Part shown: positions 35,794 through 44,967 of the stretch, piece by piece
Layout of the letters: each line of letters starts with the position of its first letter
Position numbering within the stretch: position 1 is the stretch's first letter
Source: Proteobacteria bacterium ST_bin14
Lineage (GTDB): Bacteria; Pseudomonadota; Alphaproteobacteria; Sphingomonadales; Sphingomonadaceae
DNA length: 64,000 bases
Reading direction: 5' to 3'
NCBI GenBank assembly: GCA_002083655.1
Contig: MSXR01000008.1
Span: 62,001 to 126,000 of the forward strand
The notes under the pieces: generated by a model
Told to the model about the DNA's origin: nothing
The model's input: the letters and a program-made list of their open reading frames with translations, nothing else
The model's database searches: none
Made by a program: the position numbers and the translations under genes

Positions 35794-35881
35794 CCCCTTC
35801 CGCAGGCGGAAGGGGTAAGGGTGATGCGGGGATGGCTGCTATGTCCATCCCGTTTCCCCTCCCGCCTGCGGGGGAGGGGGT
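35794..35881. repeat. Hairpin pair between ctaD and ctaB
   Basis: A perfect hairpin CCCCTTCCGC-AG-GCGGAAGGGG (35794-35815) and a second near-perfect one (35857-35880) built from CCCCTCCCGC / GCGGGGGAGGGG. Placed in the only sizeable gap of the cox operon, they could stabilise the coxB-ctaD mRNA end or reduce read-through to the assembly genes. Confidence 0.7.
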
Positions 35882-35889
35882 TGGCAAAC

Positions 35890-37569
35890 TCAGTGGCCGT
35901 GTGCGTCGTCGATAACCGGCAGCGTTTCAAACTGATGGAACGGCGGTGGGCTGGACAGCGTCCACTCCAGTGTCGTGGCGCCTTCGCCCCATGGATTGTC
36001 GCCCGCGGGCTTGCCGGACCGCAACGACATGAAGAGGTTGGCAAAAAACACGATCATGCTCACGGCCATGATCATATAGCCCACGGTCGCGACATAGTTA
36101 TACGTCGCATATTCGCCGGTATAATCCGGAATGCGGCGCGGCATGCCCTGCAAGCCGAGGAAATGCATTGGGAAGAACAGCACGTTCACGCCGATAAAGA
36201 ACATCCAGAAATGCACCTGGCCCAGCGCTTCGTTCAGCATCTTGCCAGACATTTTCGGGAACCAATAGGTGAAGCCAGCGAACAGGCTGAACACCGCACC
36301 CAACGACAGCACATAGTGGAAGTGGGCGACGACGTAATAGGTGTCCTGCATATAATCATCGATGCCGCCATTGGCGAGCACGACGCCGGTTACGCCGCCA
36401 ACGGTGAACATGAAGATGAAGCCGATTGACCACATCATTGGGGTCTTGAAGCTCATTGAGCCACCCCACATCGTGGCGATCCAGCTGAAAATCTTGATGC
36501 CGGTTGGCACTGCGATGATCATCGTGGCGGCGGTGAAGTACATTTTCACGTTCACGCTAAGGCCGGTGGTGAACATGTGGTGCGCCCAAACGACAAAGCC
36601 GACGACGCCAATCGCGACCATGGCATAGGCCATGCCGAGATAGCCAAAAATCGGCTTTTTCGAAAAGGTTGAAATGATCTGGCTGACCATGCCGAAGCCT
36701 GGCAAAATCATGATGTACACTTCGGGGTGGCCGAAAAACCAGAACAGATGCTGGTACAGCACTGGATCGCCGCCACCGGCGGGATCGAAGAAAGTGGTGC
36801 CAAAGTTGCGATCGGTCAGCAGCATCGTAATCGCAGCGGCGAGGACGGGCAGCGCCAGCAGCAACAGGAACGCGGTGACCAGCACCGACCACACGAACAG
36901 CGGCATCTTGTGCAGCGTCATGCCCGGCGCACGCATGTTGAAAATGGTGGTGATGAAGTTGATCGCCCCTAGGATCGAGCTGGCGCCCGCCAGATGGAGC
37001 GACAGGATCGCCATGTCGACGGCTGGTCCCGGCTCACCATAGGTGGACAGCGGTGCATAGACCGTCCAACCGGTGCCAGCGCCGCCGAAGAACGGCGAAG
37101 CCAGCAGCAGCGTAAAGCTGGGGATCAGCAACCAGAACGAGATGTTGTTCATGCGCGGAAACGCCATGTCGGGCGCGCCGATCATGATCGGGACGAACCA
37201 GTTACCAAAACCGCCGATCATCGCGGGCATGACCATGAAGAACACCATGATCAGGCCGTGTGCGGTGATCAGCACGTTCCACAGGTGCAGTGAATGATCG
37301 AGGCCCTGCTCGCCACCCGGCAGGAAGGTAGCCCAATAACCAAGATACTGGATGCCGGGATGGGCAAGCTCTGCGCGCATCATGCCCGAAATTGCACCAC
37401 CGATGATCCCGGCGACGATGGCAAAGATCAGGTAGAGCGTGCCGATATCCTTGTGGTTGGTCGACATGAACCAACGTGCAAAGAAACCCGGCTTGTGATC
37501 GGCATCGTGATGATGCGCATCATCACCGTGCGCTTGAAACGCGGATGGGGTGAGGGCGATATCGGTCAT
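35890..37569 (-). CDS. ctaD: Cytochrome c oxidase subunit I (aa3, type A1)
   Basis: 559 residues, twelve helices. Haem a ligands H104 and H418, haem a3 ligand H416, CuB ligands H281, H330 and H331, with Y285 for the His-Tyr cross-link and E283 of the D-channel in FGHPEVYIMILPG; K359 of the K-channel in TGIKIFSW. A full proton-pumping type A1 set. Terminal oxidase of aerobic respiration. It starts 3 nt after coxB ends. Confidence 0.98.
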   Translation of the reverse strand: MTDIALTPSAFQAHGDDAHHHDADHKPGFFARWFMSTNHKDIGTLYLIFAIVAGIIGGAISGMMRAELAHPGIQYLGYWATFLPGGEQGLDHSLHLWNVLITAHGLIMVFFMVMPAMIGGFGNWFVPIMIGAPDMAFPRMNNISFWLLIPSFTLLLASPFFGGAGTGWTVYAPLSTYGEPGPAVDMAILSLHLAGASSILGAINFITTIFNMRAPGMTLHKMPLFVWSVLVTAFLLLLALPVLAAAITMLLTDRNFGTTFFDPAGGGDPVLYQHLFWFFGHPEVYIMILPGFGMVSQIISTFSKKPIFGYLGMAYAMVAIGVVGFVVWAHHMFTTGLSVNVKMYFTAATMIIAVPTGIKIFSWIATMWGGSMSFKTPMMWSIGFIFMFTVGGVTGVVLANGGIDDYMQDTYYVVAHFHYVLSLGAVFSLFAGFTYWFPKMSGKMLNEALGQVHFWMFFIGVNVLFFPMHFLGLQGMPRRIPDYTGEYATYNYVATVGYMIMAVSMIVFFANLFMSLRSGKPAGDNPWGEGATTLEWTLSSPPPFHQFETLPVIDDAHGH

Positions 37570-37572
37570 GGC

Positions 37573-38697
37573 TTACTTGTCCGCCTTTGGAGCGCTGATG
37601 GCAGGAGCCGCAGCGTCAGTTGTCGTCGGTGCGGCGTCTGTAGCGACCGCTGGTGTTGCTGTTACTGCCGCTGCTGGCACCACGGCAGGCGCTGCGCCCT
37701 TCACGGTGCCGCCCTTGGCGACAACCCATTTGTCAAACGTTGCCTTGTCAACCGCCGCAACGGTAATCGGCATATAGCCATGGCGTGCGCCGCATAGTTC
37801 CGAACATTGGCCAAAATACACGCCGGGCTTTTCAATGGTGAAGCTCGTCTCGTTGATCCGCCCGGGGATCGCGTCGAGCTTGATCCAGAATGCCGGCATC
37901 GCCCAGGCGTGAATCACATCATTTGACGTTGTCAGCAGGCGAATTGGCACGCCCACGGGCAGCACAATGCGGTTGTCAGTGGCCAGCAACGCGGGGCCAT
38001 CAGCATCGGTCCGCGCGCGCTCCGTGCCCGTGGTCTCACCCTTTTCCTTCAGCATGTTCGACGTAATCTCGAACCCGCCATTGTCAGGATATTGATATGA
38101 CCAATACCATTGGTTGCCGATCGCTTTCAGCGTGATGGCATTCGCGGGCGCTGGTTTGAACTGTGCTTGCAGCAGGCCGATCGATGGCACCGCGATCAGA
38201 ACCAGAATGACGACTGGCGCAAGCGTCCAGATCACCTCGATGGTGGTGTTGTGCGACGTTTTTGATGCAACCGGGTTGGCCGCGCGGCGATAACGCCACA
38301 TGGCGTACATCAACAACAATAACACGAACACTGAAATGGCGGTGATCACGGGCATCAGGATCACATCGTGCATCCAAGCCGCACGACGACCGGTAGGGGT
38401 TACCTGTGCCTGAACGCCAACATGTTTGTCGGTTGGCTGGCCGATACCGGCCACTGGTGCAACCACCGGGCCGCCATTATCGATCAGCAAGGGGTCTACT
38501 GCTGCCGGCGCTGCTGGGGTCGCCGTAGCTGGGGTCGCCGCTGTTGGCGCCTGCGCCGTCGCTACGGTGACGCCCGTCGCCTTTGCTGGGGTTTGTTCGA
38601 CAGTGGGCGGTGCTGCCGCATAGGCAACGCTGCCCAGCATCAGCCCCGCTGCGATCGCTATTGTCTTTAGCCCCGTCATGCGCCCGGTCATTGTCAT
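37573..38697 (-). CDS. coxB: Cytochrome c oxidase subunit II
   Basis: 374 residues: signal peptide, an Ala/Thr/Pro-rich spacer (about 30-68), two helices (about 112-135 and 155-175) and the CuA cupredoxin domain with H263, C298, E300, C302, H306 and M309 (CSELCGARHGYM). The last 45 residues are another Ala/Pro/Thr-rich tail of low complexity. No fused cytochrome c domain. First gene of the cox operon; ATGs at residues 1, 3 and 7 are possible starts. Confidence 0.96.
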   Translation of the reverse strand: MTMTGRMTGLKTIAIAAGLMLGSVAYAAAPPTVEQTPAKATGVTVATAQAPTAATPATATPAAPAAVDPLLIDNGGPVVAPVAGIGQPTDKHVGVQAQVTPTGRRAAWMHDVILMPVITAISVFVLLLLMYAMWRYRRAANPVASKTSHNTTIEVIWTLAPVVILVLIAVPSIGLLQAQFKPAPANAITLKAIGNQWYWSYQYPDNGGFEITSNMLKEKGETTGTERARTDADGPALLATDNRIVLPVGVPIRLLTTSNDVIHAWAMPAFWIKLDAIPGRINETSFTIEKPGVYFGQCSELCGARHGYMPITVAAVDKATFDKWVVAKGGTVKGAAPAVVPAAAVTATPAVATDAAPTTTDAAAPAISAPKADK

Positions 38698-38904
38698 CTC
38701 GATTCGTTACCCATCATTACGGGCGCTTATCAGCCCTGCTTCGATGCGGGGATACGCCCTTTAGGCGGGGCCTATACGCACCAGCCCCCCCGGCCTCAAG
38801 CTTTTGCGTAGCTTTTTTGGCACTGGCGTTGCGCACCGTCATTGCCATTCGTATCACGCGGCCCGAAATACCCAAAGACAAATGGCGAAGGACGCTCAAC
38901 GATT

Positions 38905-39489
38905 ATGACCCAAGATGAGGTGCTGGCTGAGTTTCGCGATGCCGATGCGCTGCTTGAGGGGCATTTCATCCTCTCGTCGGGACTGCGGTCGCCGGTGTTC
39001 CTGCAAAAAATGCGGGTGTTTCAAGATCCGGTCCGCACGGCGCGACTTTGCGCGGCGCTGGCTGAACGGATCACCGCCCAATTTGGGCAGGTCGACATGA
39101 TCGTCTCACCAGCAATGGGCGGAATCATCCCTGGTTACGAAACGGCCCGCGCGCTGGGATGCATTGCGGTGTTCGTTGAACGCGAGGGCGGCGAATTTCA
39201 GTTGCGCCGCAATTTCGAGATTCCCCCCGGTGCGCGCATCGTGATGGTCGAGGACCTGGTGACGACCGGGCTTTCGTCACGCGAATGTATCGCGGCGATC
39301 CGCCAGCACCCGGGCGACCTGCTGGGTGCCGCTTGCCTGATCGATCGATCGAATGGCCGCGCCGATATCGGCGTGCCGATGGTGTCATTGTGTACGCTCG
39401 ACATCCCCGCCTATCCTGCCGACGCCCTGCCGCCCGAACTCGCGGCAATTCCGGCGGTAAAGCCCGGCAGCCGGGGGTTGGCGGCGTGA
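38905..39489 (+). CDS. pyrE: Orotate phosphoribosyltransferase
   Basis: 194 residues. Adds PRPP to orotate to form OMP. The PRPP-binding motif MVEDLVTTGLSS and the flexible-loop basic residues (FVEREGGEFQLRRNF) are present. ATG at 38905 follows AAGGACG. First gene of a long plus-strand chain with overlapping starts; its TGA overlaps the next GTG. Confidence 0.95.
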   Translation: MTQDEVLAEFRDADALLEGHFILSSGLRSPVFLQKMRVFQDPVRTARLCAALAERITAQFGQVDMIVSPAMGGIIPGYETARALGCIAVFVEREGGEFQLRRNFEIPPGARIVMVEDLVTTGLSSRECIAAIRQHPGDLLGAACLIDRSNGRADIGVPMVSLCTLDIPAYPADALPPELAAIPAVKPGSRGLAA

Positions 39490-40565
39490 AGATTATCCTT
39501 GCCGCTGCATTGTCGCTCGGCCTTAACGCAGCCGCGGTTGCGAACGAACCCCGCGCTGACGCTAAGGCTGTGGAAGATATTGTTAGCGCGAGCGGTATCG
39601 AGCCGATGGGCGACGTTATCACGAGCAGAGGGGACAAAGTCTTCTTTACGGCGACGCATAATCACTGGCCGATTGAAAAGGTCAATCTCTGGCGCTGGGC
39701 GTCAGTCACGAAGCAGGTGATCGCCACGCTGGTGTTGCAGCAAGTAGCGGCGGGCCGGATTGATCTCGACCAGCCGGTCGCGCGCTATCTGCCGGGTTTC
39801 AAAAGCGCCAATGCCGGATCGGTGACGGTACGCCAGTTGCTGCGCCACCAGTCCGGCCTGCCCAATCCCGACGACACCGCCGCCACCCCCGATTCCGTGC
39901 CCGCCTATGAAGCGCCGGGTTATAAGGGCAGCCGCGATCCGCTGAAGGGCTATTGCGCCGGCCCGGTGAAGGGCGCGCCGGGGGGCAACTGGGATTATAA
40001 CAACTGCGACTATATCGTAGCCGGCGCGCTGCTCGAAGCGGTGACGGGCAAAACGTGGCAGGCGCTGGTGCAGGATCGGATCGCCAAGCCGCTTGGACTG
40101 AAGACGGTCGGTGCCTTTCCGACAAAGAAGCCCACCGTGCCGGGCATGATCGACGGCAAGCCCGAGACGGGATACGACCTGAGCGCATTCGGCGCTTCGG
40201 CGGGGCTCTACGGCAGCGTCGAGGATCTTTGGAAATTCGACCGCGCTCTGATGACCGGCACATTGCTGCCCGACTCGGCGCGGGCACAGCTGTGGGACGG
40301 GCAGCCCAAGCTCGGGTCGATCGCGCTCGGCCAATGGGCATTTTCTGCTCCACTCGAGGGCTGCGCCAAGCCTGTGCGAATCGTTGAGCGTCGCGGCGCG
40401 ATCGGCGGGATCGAGGTGCGCAACTTCATTTTGCCCGATGCCGATGTCGTCGCAATCGTCTTCGTTAGCAAAGCGGGCTTTGATTTCGGCGAGGTCTGGC
40501 AGGCCAGGGGCTTCAGCTACGATCTGTTAAGCGCTGCGGCTTGCACGCCCAAGGAACCATTATGA
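39486..40565 (+). CDS. Serine beta-lactamase-family hydrolase, exported
   Basis: 359 residues with a signal peptide ending near AVAN. The class C / PBP-like motifs S73-x-x-K76 (ASVTKQ) and Y171-N-N173 are present, which places it with beta-lactamase-related hydrolases or D-aminopeptidases rather than true resistance enzymes. Start GTG overlaps the pyrE stop, and its stop overlaps pdxJ (ATGA). The role between two housekeeping genes is unexplained. Confidence 0.85.
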   Translation: MKIILAAALSLGLNAAAVANEPRADAKAVEDIVSASGIEPMGDVITSRGDKVFFTATHNHWPIEKVNLWRWASVTKQVIATLVLQQVAAGRIDLDQPVARYLPGFKSANAGSVTVRQLLRHQSGLPNPDDTAATPDSVPAYEAPGYKGSRDPLKGYCAGPVKGAPGGNWDYNNCDYIVAGALLEAVTGKTWQALVQDRIAKPLGLKTVGAFPTKKPTVPGMIDGKPETGYDLSAFGASAGLYGSVEDLWKFDRALMTGTLLPDSARAQLWDGQPKLGSIALGQWAFSAPLEGCAKPVRIVERRGAIGGIEVRNFILPDADVVAIVFVSKAGFDFGEVWQARGFSYDLLSAAACTPKEPL

Positions 40566-41290
40566 CCGACAAGCTGCGCCTTGGCGTCAACATTGATCAC
40601 GTCGCCACGGTGCGCAATGCGCGTGGGGTGGGCTATCCTGATCCCGTGCGTGCGGCACTGATCGCCGCAGCGGCGGGGGCCGACGGCATTACCGCGCATC
40701 TGCGCGAGGATCGGCGGCACATTACTGATGACGATATCGCCCGGCTGATGGACGCGCTTACCATCCCGCTCAATCTCGAGATGGCAGCGACTGACGAGAT
40801 GCTGGAGATTGCGCTGCGGCACCGCCCGCATGCCGTGTGCATTGTCCCCGAAAAGCGGGAGGAACGCACGACTGAGGGCGGGCTTGATGCCGCCGGACAG
40901 CATAATCGGCTGAAGCGGTTGGTCGATCTGCTCGGCGAGGCAGGGTGCCGGGTCAGCCTGTTCGTCGAGCCCGACCCGCGCCAGATCGACGCGACGCTGA
41001 GGCTCGGCGCGCCGGTGCTCGAGCTGCATGTCGGGCGCTATGCCGAACTCGAAGGCGATGCGCAGGCGGAAGAACTGCGCCGGTTGTCCGATGCCGCCGC
41101 GCTTGCCGCAAAGAACGGGATTGAGGTGCATGCCGGGCACGGCCTGACGCTCGACAATGTCGCTCCAATCGTGGCCATCCCCCAGCTGCGCGAACTGAAT
41201 ATCGGCCATGCGCTGATCGCCGACGCGATTTTCATGGGGCTTGGCGATGCCGTGCAGGCGATGCGCGCGGCGATGGACGCGGCGCGGTGA
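40562..41290 (+). CDS. pdxJ: Pyridoxine 5'-phosphate synthase
   Basis: 242-residue TIM barrel that condenses 3-amino-2-oxopropyl phosphate and DXP into PNP. LGVNIDHVATVRNARG at the N-terminus, catalytic E in NLEMAA, H in HAGHGL, and the phosphate loop NIGHALIADA are complete. In the pyrE-acpS chain: pdxJ-acpS adjacency is conserved in many proteobacteria. Confidence 0.97.
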   Translation: MTDKLRLGVNIDHVATVRNARGVGYPDPVRAALIAAAAGADGITAHLREDRRHITDDDIARLMDALTIPLNLEMAATDEMLEIALRHRPHAVCIVPEKREERTTEGGLDAAGQHNRLKRLVDLLGEAGCRVSLFVEPDPRQIDATLRLGAPVLELHVGRYAELEGDAQAEELRRLSDAAALAAKNGIEVHAGHGLTLDNVAPIVAIPQLRELNIGHALIADAIFMGLGDAVQAMRAAMDAAR

Positions 41291-41607
41291 ACACGCTGGG
41301 CCACCGCGCGGCGATAACAATGGGCTTGCCGGTGCGCTTGCTGGTGCTGATCGACATTATCGTCTGCGCCCTGATCGCGCTCAGCCCGCTGATCGTAGCC
41401 ATCGCGGTGAAGCCCGATCTCACCGGTGCTGCGCTCATCGACATTGCTGTCGAGCGTGCTGCCCTGGGGCTAATCGTGAGTGTCGGCCTGATTGGCGTCG
41501 GGTTGCTAAGCTGGGCAAGATTTGGGCCGATTGCGCCTGTGTGCGTGTTGCTGTTTTTTTGCCCGGTCGTAGCGGCATTGTTTTTTGCGGCCTGGGGCTT
41601 TCGATGA
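41287..41607 (+). CDS. Small integral membrane protein, unknown
   Basis: 106 residues with three or four hydrophobic segments (about 17-40, 60-80, 83-103). No family recognised. The GTG start overlaps the pdxJ stop (GTGA) and the stop lies 11 nt before acpS, so it is embedded in the chain and probably translated. Confidence 0.6.
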   Translation: MNTLGHRAAITMGLPVRLLVLIDIIVCALIALSPLIVAIAVKPDLTGAALIDIAVERAALGLIVSVGLIGVGLLSWARFGPIAPVCVLLFFCPVVAALFFAAWGFR

Positions 41608-41631
41608 TCATCGGGCAATGATCATCGGGCT
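41604..41631 (+). repeat. 14-bp tandem duplication at the acpS start
   Basis: ATGATCATCGGGC occurs twice with a 14-base period (41604-41617, 41618-41631). The second copy is the true acpS start; the first reads MIIGQ then stop, ending on TGA that overlaps the second ATG. It looks like a recent slippage duplication of the start region. Confidence 0.8.
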
Positions 41632-42052
41632 GGGATCAGACCTGTGCAATATCGAGCGGATCCAAGCGGCGCTTGACCGGTTTGGCACCCGGTTTGAGAC
41701 GCGCGTGTTTACAGACGTTGAGCGCGCCAAGGCTAGTCAGCGCCCGTTCACCCGCGCGGGCACATATGCGAAACGATTTGCCGCCAAAGAGGCATTTTCC
41801 AAGGCGGTGGGAACGGGATTTAAACGCGGCGTGTTCATGAAGGATATCGGCGTGGTCAATGCGCCCAGCGGGGCGCCCACATTGGCGCTGACCGGTGGCG
41901 CAAAGGCAAGGCTTGACGCAATGGTGCCCAGCGGCCACCGCGCCAAAATACATTTGACGCTGACGGATGATCATCCTTGGGCCCAGGCCTTTGTGATTAT
42001 TGAGGCCGTCAGCCTGGAAGTGCTCGCAAGGGACGATAATGATGTCGGGTGA
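41618..42052 (+). CDS. acpS: Holo-[acyl-carrier-protein] synthase
   Basis: 144 residues. Transfers 4'-phosphopantetheine from CoA to ACP. Magnesium ligands D8 (GLGSDLCNIER) and E58 (KRFAAKEAFSKA) are present. Slightly longer than the E. coli enzyme (126). Start at the second copy of a tandem duplication. lepB begins inside its last codons. Confidence 0.95.
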   Translation: MIIGLGSDLCNIERIQAALDRFGTRFETRVFTDVERAKASQRPFTRAGTYAKRFAAKEAFSKAVGTGFKRGVFMKDIGVVNAPSGAPTLALTGGAKARLDAMVPSGHRAKIHLTLTDDHPWAQAFVIIEAVSLEVLARDDNDVG

Positions 42053-42962
42053 AGAATTGACCATGAACGGTGCGGGCGGCGATACGGCAGATCAGGTAAA
42101 GCCCGGCACGGATTGGCTGGGTGAGCTCCGCGGCATTTTCTGGCTGATCCTGGCGGTGTTGGGGTTCCACAGCTTTGTCGCCAAACCCTTTTACATCCCG
42201 TCTGAATCAATGCTGCCCGGCCTGCTGATCGGTGACCGGCTGGTCGTCACCAAATATCCTTATGGTTTTTCGTTCGTTTCGCCGACCTTTCACCTGTTGC
42301 CGTTTATCAAAGGCCGTGTTTTCGGTCGACTGCCGGTGCGCGGCGATGTGGTGATCGCCACCCCGCCGGGCACGACTGAAGATTATATCAAGCGCGTGAT
42401 TGGGCTGCCCGGCGATACGTTGGAGGTAAAGCGCGGCGTGGTGTTGTTGAACGGGGTGCCTGTGAAGCGCGGGCCAATTCATGACAAGCTGATCGCGGTC
42501 GATGCCAATGCCACCTGCACCGATTATTCGGGAGCGCTGCGCGCTGGACGGGACGGCGTGTTCGAATGCCATTTGCCGATTGTCACCGAAACGCTGCCCA
42601 ATGGCCGCACCTATGACACGGTGGAGCTTGGCTATAGCCCCGGCGATGATTATCCGGCCGTCAAAATCCCTGCCAATCATGTCTTTCTAATGGGCGACAA
42701 CCGGGATCGCAGCGCCGATAGCCGTTTTGCGCTGGGTGAGCCTGACAAGGGCCTTGGCGGGCCGGTGTCTTGGGAATATCTGGGTGGACGTGCAGAGTTT
42801 ATCACCTTCTCGGTCGATGGCAGCAGCACTTGGAACCCGATCAGCTGGTTCACCGCGTTCCGCAGCGGGCGGGCAGGCACGTCGCTTCAGGCAGCGCAAG
42901 CGCCGGTGGGAACCGCGCCTGCTGTTGCTGGACAATCGGGCAGCGGCGCCCGGGCCCGGTGA
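42039..42962 (+). CDS. lepB: Signal peptidase I
   Basis: 307 residues, one N-terminal helix (about 31-47). Catalytic dyad S57 (IPSESMLPGL) and K118 (DYIKRVIGLPGD); box E MGDNRDRSADSR is complete. Cleaves Sec and Tat signal peptides. Start 42039 has AAGGGA 5-6 nt upstream and overlaps acpS by 14 nt; ATGs at 42042 and 42063 are alternatives. The tail after about 275 is low-complexity Ala/Gly. Confidence 0.96.
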   Translation: MMSGEELTMNGAGGDTADQVKPGTDWLGELRGIFWLILAVLGFHSFVAKPFYIPSESMLPGLLIGDRLVVTKYPYGFSFVSPTFHLLPFIKGRVFGRLPVRGDVVIATPPGTTEDYIKRVIGLPGDTLEVKRGVVLLNGVPVKRGPIHDKLIAVDANATCTDYSGALRAGRDGVFECHLPIVTETLPNGRTYDTVELGYSPGDDYPAVKIPANHVFLMGDNRDRSADSRFALGEPDKGLGGPVSWEYLGGRAEFITFSVDGSSTWNPISWFTAFRSGRAGTSLQAAQAPVGTAPAVAGQSGSGARAR

Positions 42963-43645
42963 ACCTGTCCACAAGCACTTTTCCGGGCACGATCCCTGGC
43001 ACTGGCCCGGGCGTTACGCTGTTTGATTACCACCGTTCCTCGGCCAGTTACCGGGTGCGGATTGCGCTGAATCTAAAAGGAATTGCCTGGGCCAGCGTGC
43101 CGATAAACCTGCTGGCCAGCGAGCAATTGTCCGATGCGCACCGTGCGCGCAACCCGCAAGGCCAGGTGCCCATGCTGGAGATTGACGGACTTCGCCTGAT
43201 CCAGAGCCTGGCGATCATCGATTATCTTGATGCCACGCGGCCTGATCCGCCGCTGATCCCGCGTGATCCGGCGGCACGCGCGCAGGTGATGGCGCAGGCG
43301 CTGGTTATCGTCGCGGACACGCACCCGATTGGCAATATGCGCTTCATCCGCCAGTTGACGGATCAGTTTGGCGCGGACGAAGCGGCAAAAACCTTGTGGC
43401 GGCAGCAGAGCATGGAGCTGGGGCTTTCTGCGCTTGAAGCATTGGCAGTGCAGGCGGGGCATGACGGGCCTTTTTTGGGCGGCGATGGGCCCAATTTGGC
43501 CGACATTTGCCTGGTGCCCCAATTATATAATGCGCGACGGTTTGATTTGCCGCTGGAGGCTTATCCCCGGCTGGTAAAGGCTGATGCTGCAGCGTCAGCG
43601 TTGGCGGCTTTTGCCGATGCGCACCCGGATCGCTTCACCCCCTGA
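42959..43645 (+). CDS. maiA: Maleylacetoacetate isomerase (zeta-class GST)
   Basis: 228 residues. Glutathione-dependent isomerase of tyrosine/homogentisate breakdown. SSASYRVRIALNLKG (zeta-class active-site motif), NPQGQVPMLE and QSLAIIDYLD are typical. The GTG overlaps the lepB stop and adds about 20 N-terminal residues before the first strand, so a later start is possible. The 3' end overlaps the convergent glycosyltransferase gene by 11 nt. Confidence 0.88.
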   Translation: MNLSTSTFPGTIPGTGPGVTLFDYHRSSASYRVRIALNLKGIAWASVPINLLASEQLSDAHRARNPQGQVPMLEIDGLRLIQSLAIIDYLDATRPDPPLIPRDPAARAQVMAQALVIVADTHPIGNMRFIRQLTDQFGADEAAKTLWRQQSMELGLSALEALAVQAGHDGPFLGGDGPNLADICLVPQLYNARRFDLPLEAYPRLVKADAAASALAAFADAHPDRFTP

Positions 43646-44741
43646 AGCCAGCGCGGCGATCAGCAACGAGCCTGTCGAACAGCACCAGATAGGTCGTAGC
43701 GGAATCAGCACTCGGCTGCGCGACAGGGGCAGGCCGTATCGCAGCTGGAGACAGCCAGCGGTTAAGCGCGTCAACCAGCGCGACCTGATCTCCCCTCGGC
43801 ACGATGCTGCCCAGCCCCGGATGGGCGACGATTTCTCGAACGGCCACGCTCGATTCGGTCGCCACCACGGGCGTGCCCAGCGCGAGCGCTTCGCGCAGGA
43901 CGCCCGGTACCCCTTCAAAATCAGACGTCAATACAGCAGCGTTGGCGGCAGCCAGATAGGGGCTGGGGTCGCTTACATACCCCATCAATGTCACGCGATT
44001 GCAGAGCCCCAGCCGGGCGATTTGTGCCGTCAGCGCCGGCCGCGCGCTGCCTTCGCCAATGATCACCAACACCGCTTGCTGCTGATCAATCAGCTTGATG
44101 GCATCAATCAGCCGGTCCCAGCGCTTCTGCGGTTCGAGCCGGCCGACCCCCACCAGCAGCGGCCCCTTGGGCAGATCAGCCGGCGGTGCGCTATTCGTGC
44201 GGACGGGAGGGGGGTTGGCGATTACGCTGACCCGGTTGGGATCTGCGTGCATTGCCGCAATCGCCTCGTCCCGCATCGCCGGGCTCATTGCCACGAAATG
44301 GTCGATGAATCCGGGGTGTCGCCGCAACCACCACCGATAGGCGGGTGCCAGGGGAAAAACATGGTCGGGGCGGGCCAGCGCATTTGATATCTTTGCGATA
44401 ATGGGCGGCGCGCCGCTGCCCAGCCGCAGCTTTGTAAGTCCCGCAATGCTGGTGTAGTGATTACCGGGGCAAAAGATGACATCGGGCTGAATGTCGCGGG
44501 CAATGGCGGGCAATATGCCAAGGTCGCGGAACGCCGCTGATCCGCGTTCAATGATCCGGATGCCCGCCGGCAGTTCTGCCACTAACGGCCCATCGCGCTG
44601 CCCCAGCAGCAGCGTTACCTGTCGATCCGCCGCCAACCAATCCCGGGCCAATCGCAACAAGCTCCGCTCTACCCCGCCGCCACGCAACGTTTGGGCAAGC
44701 GAGAGGATATGCGCAGCGGGTGGGGCAGGGGCAATCGTCAT
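43635..44741 (-). CDS. Family 4 glycosyltransferase (GT-B)
   Basis: 368 residues. N-terminal Rossmann with LSLAQTLRGGGVERSLLRLA (acceptor side) and C-terminal LLVGVGRLEPQKRWDRLIDA plus the EX7E donor site in SDFEGVPGVLREALALGTPVV. Retaining sugar-nucleotide-dependent transferase, probably for envelope polysaccharide or glycolipid. Donor and acceptor are unknown. Divergent from the following membrane-protein gene. Confidence 0.9.
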   Translation of the reverse strand: MTIAPAPPAAHILSLAQTLRGGGVERSLLRLARDWLAADRQVTLLLGQRDGPLVAELPAGIRIIERGSAAFRDLGILPAIARDIQPDVIFCPGNHYTSIAGLTKLRLGSGAPPIIAKISNALARPDHVFPLAPAYRWWLRRHPGFIDHFVAMSPAMRDEAIAAMHADPNRVSVIANPPPVRTNSAPPADLPKGPLLVGVGRLEPQKRWDRLIDAIKLIDQQQAVLVIIGEGSARPALTAQIARLGLCNRVTLMGYVSDPSPYLAAANAAVLTSDFEGVPGVLREALALGTPVVATESSVAVREIVAHPGLGSIVPRGDQVALVDALNRWLSPAAIRPAPVAQPSADSATTYLVLFDRLVADRRAGFRG

Positions 44742-44967
44742 CTTGTAATAAACGCTGCCTGATCCCAGATGCTCGGTTGTCGCAGATACCGGGCGGTAAA
44801 AGTGGCCCTAACGTCAGAAATCATGACATCAATCGGCGGCAGTTTAGTGTTTGGGGTAGGGAACTTCTCCATGCGACCACGAATTCCCCTTAAATGATGA
44901 TTCCACCATGCGGCAATTCTGCCTCTATTCACTCCAGGGTGCTCGACCAAGCCATGAATTCCCCCGC

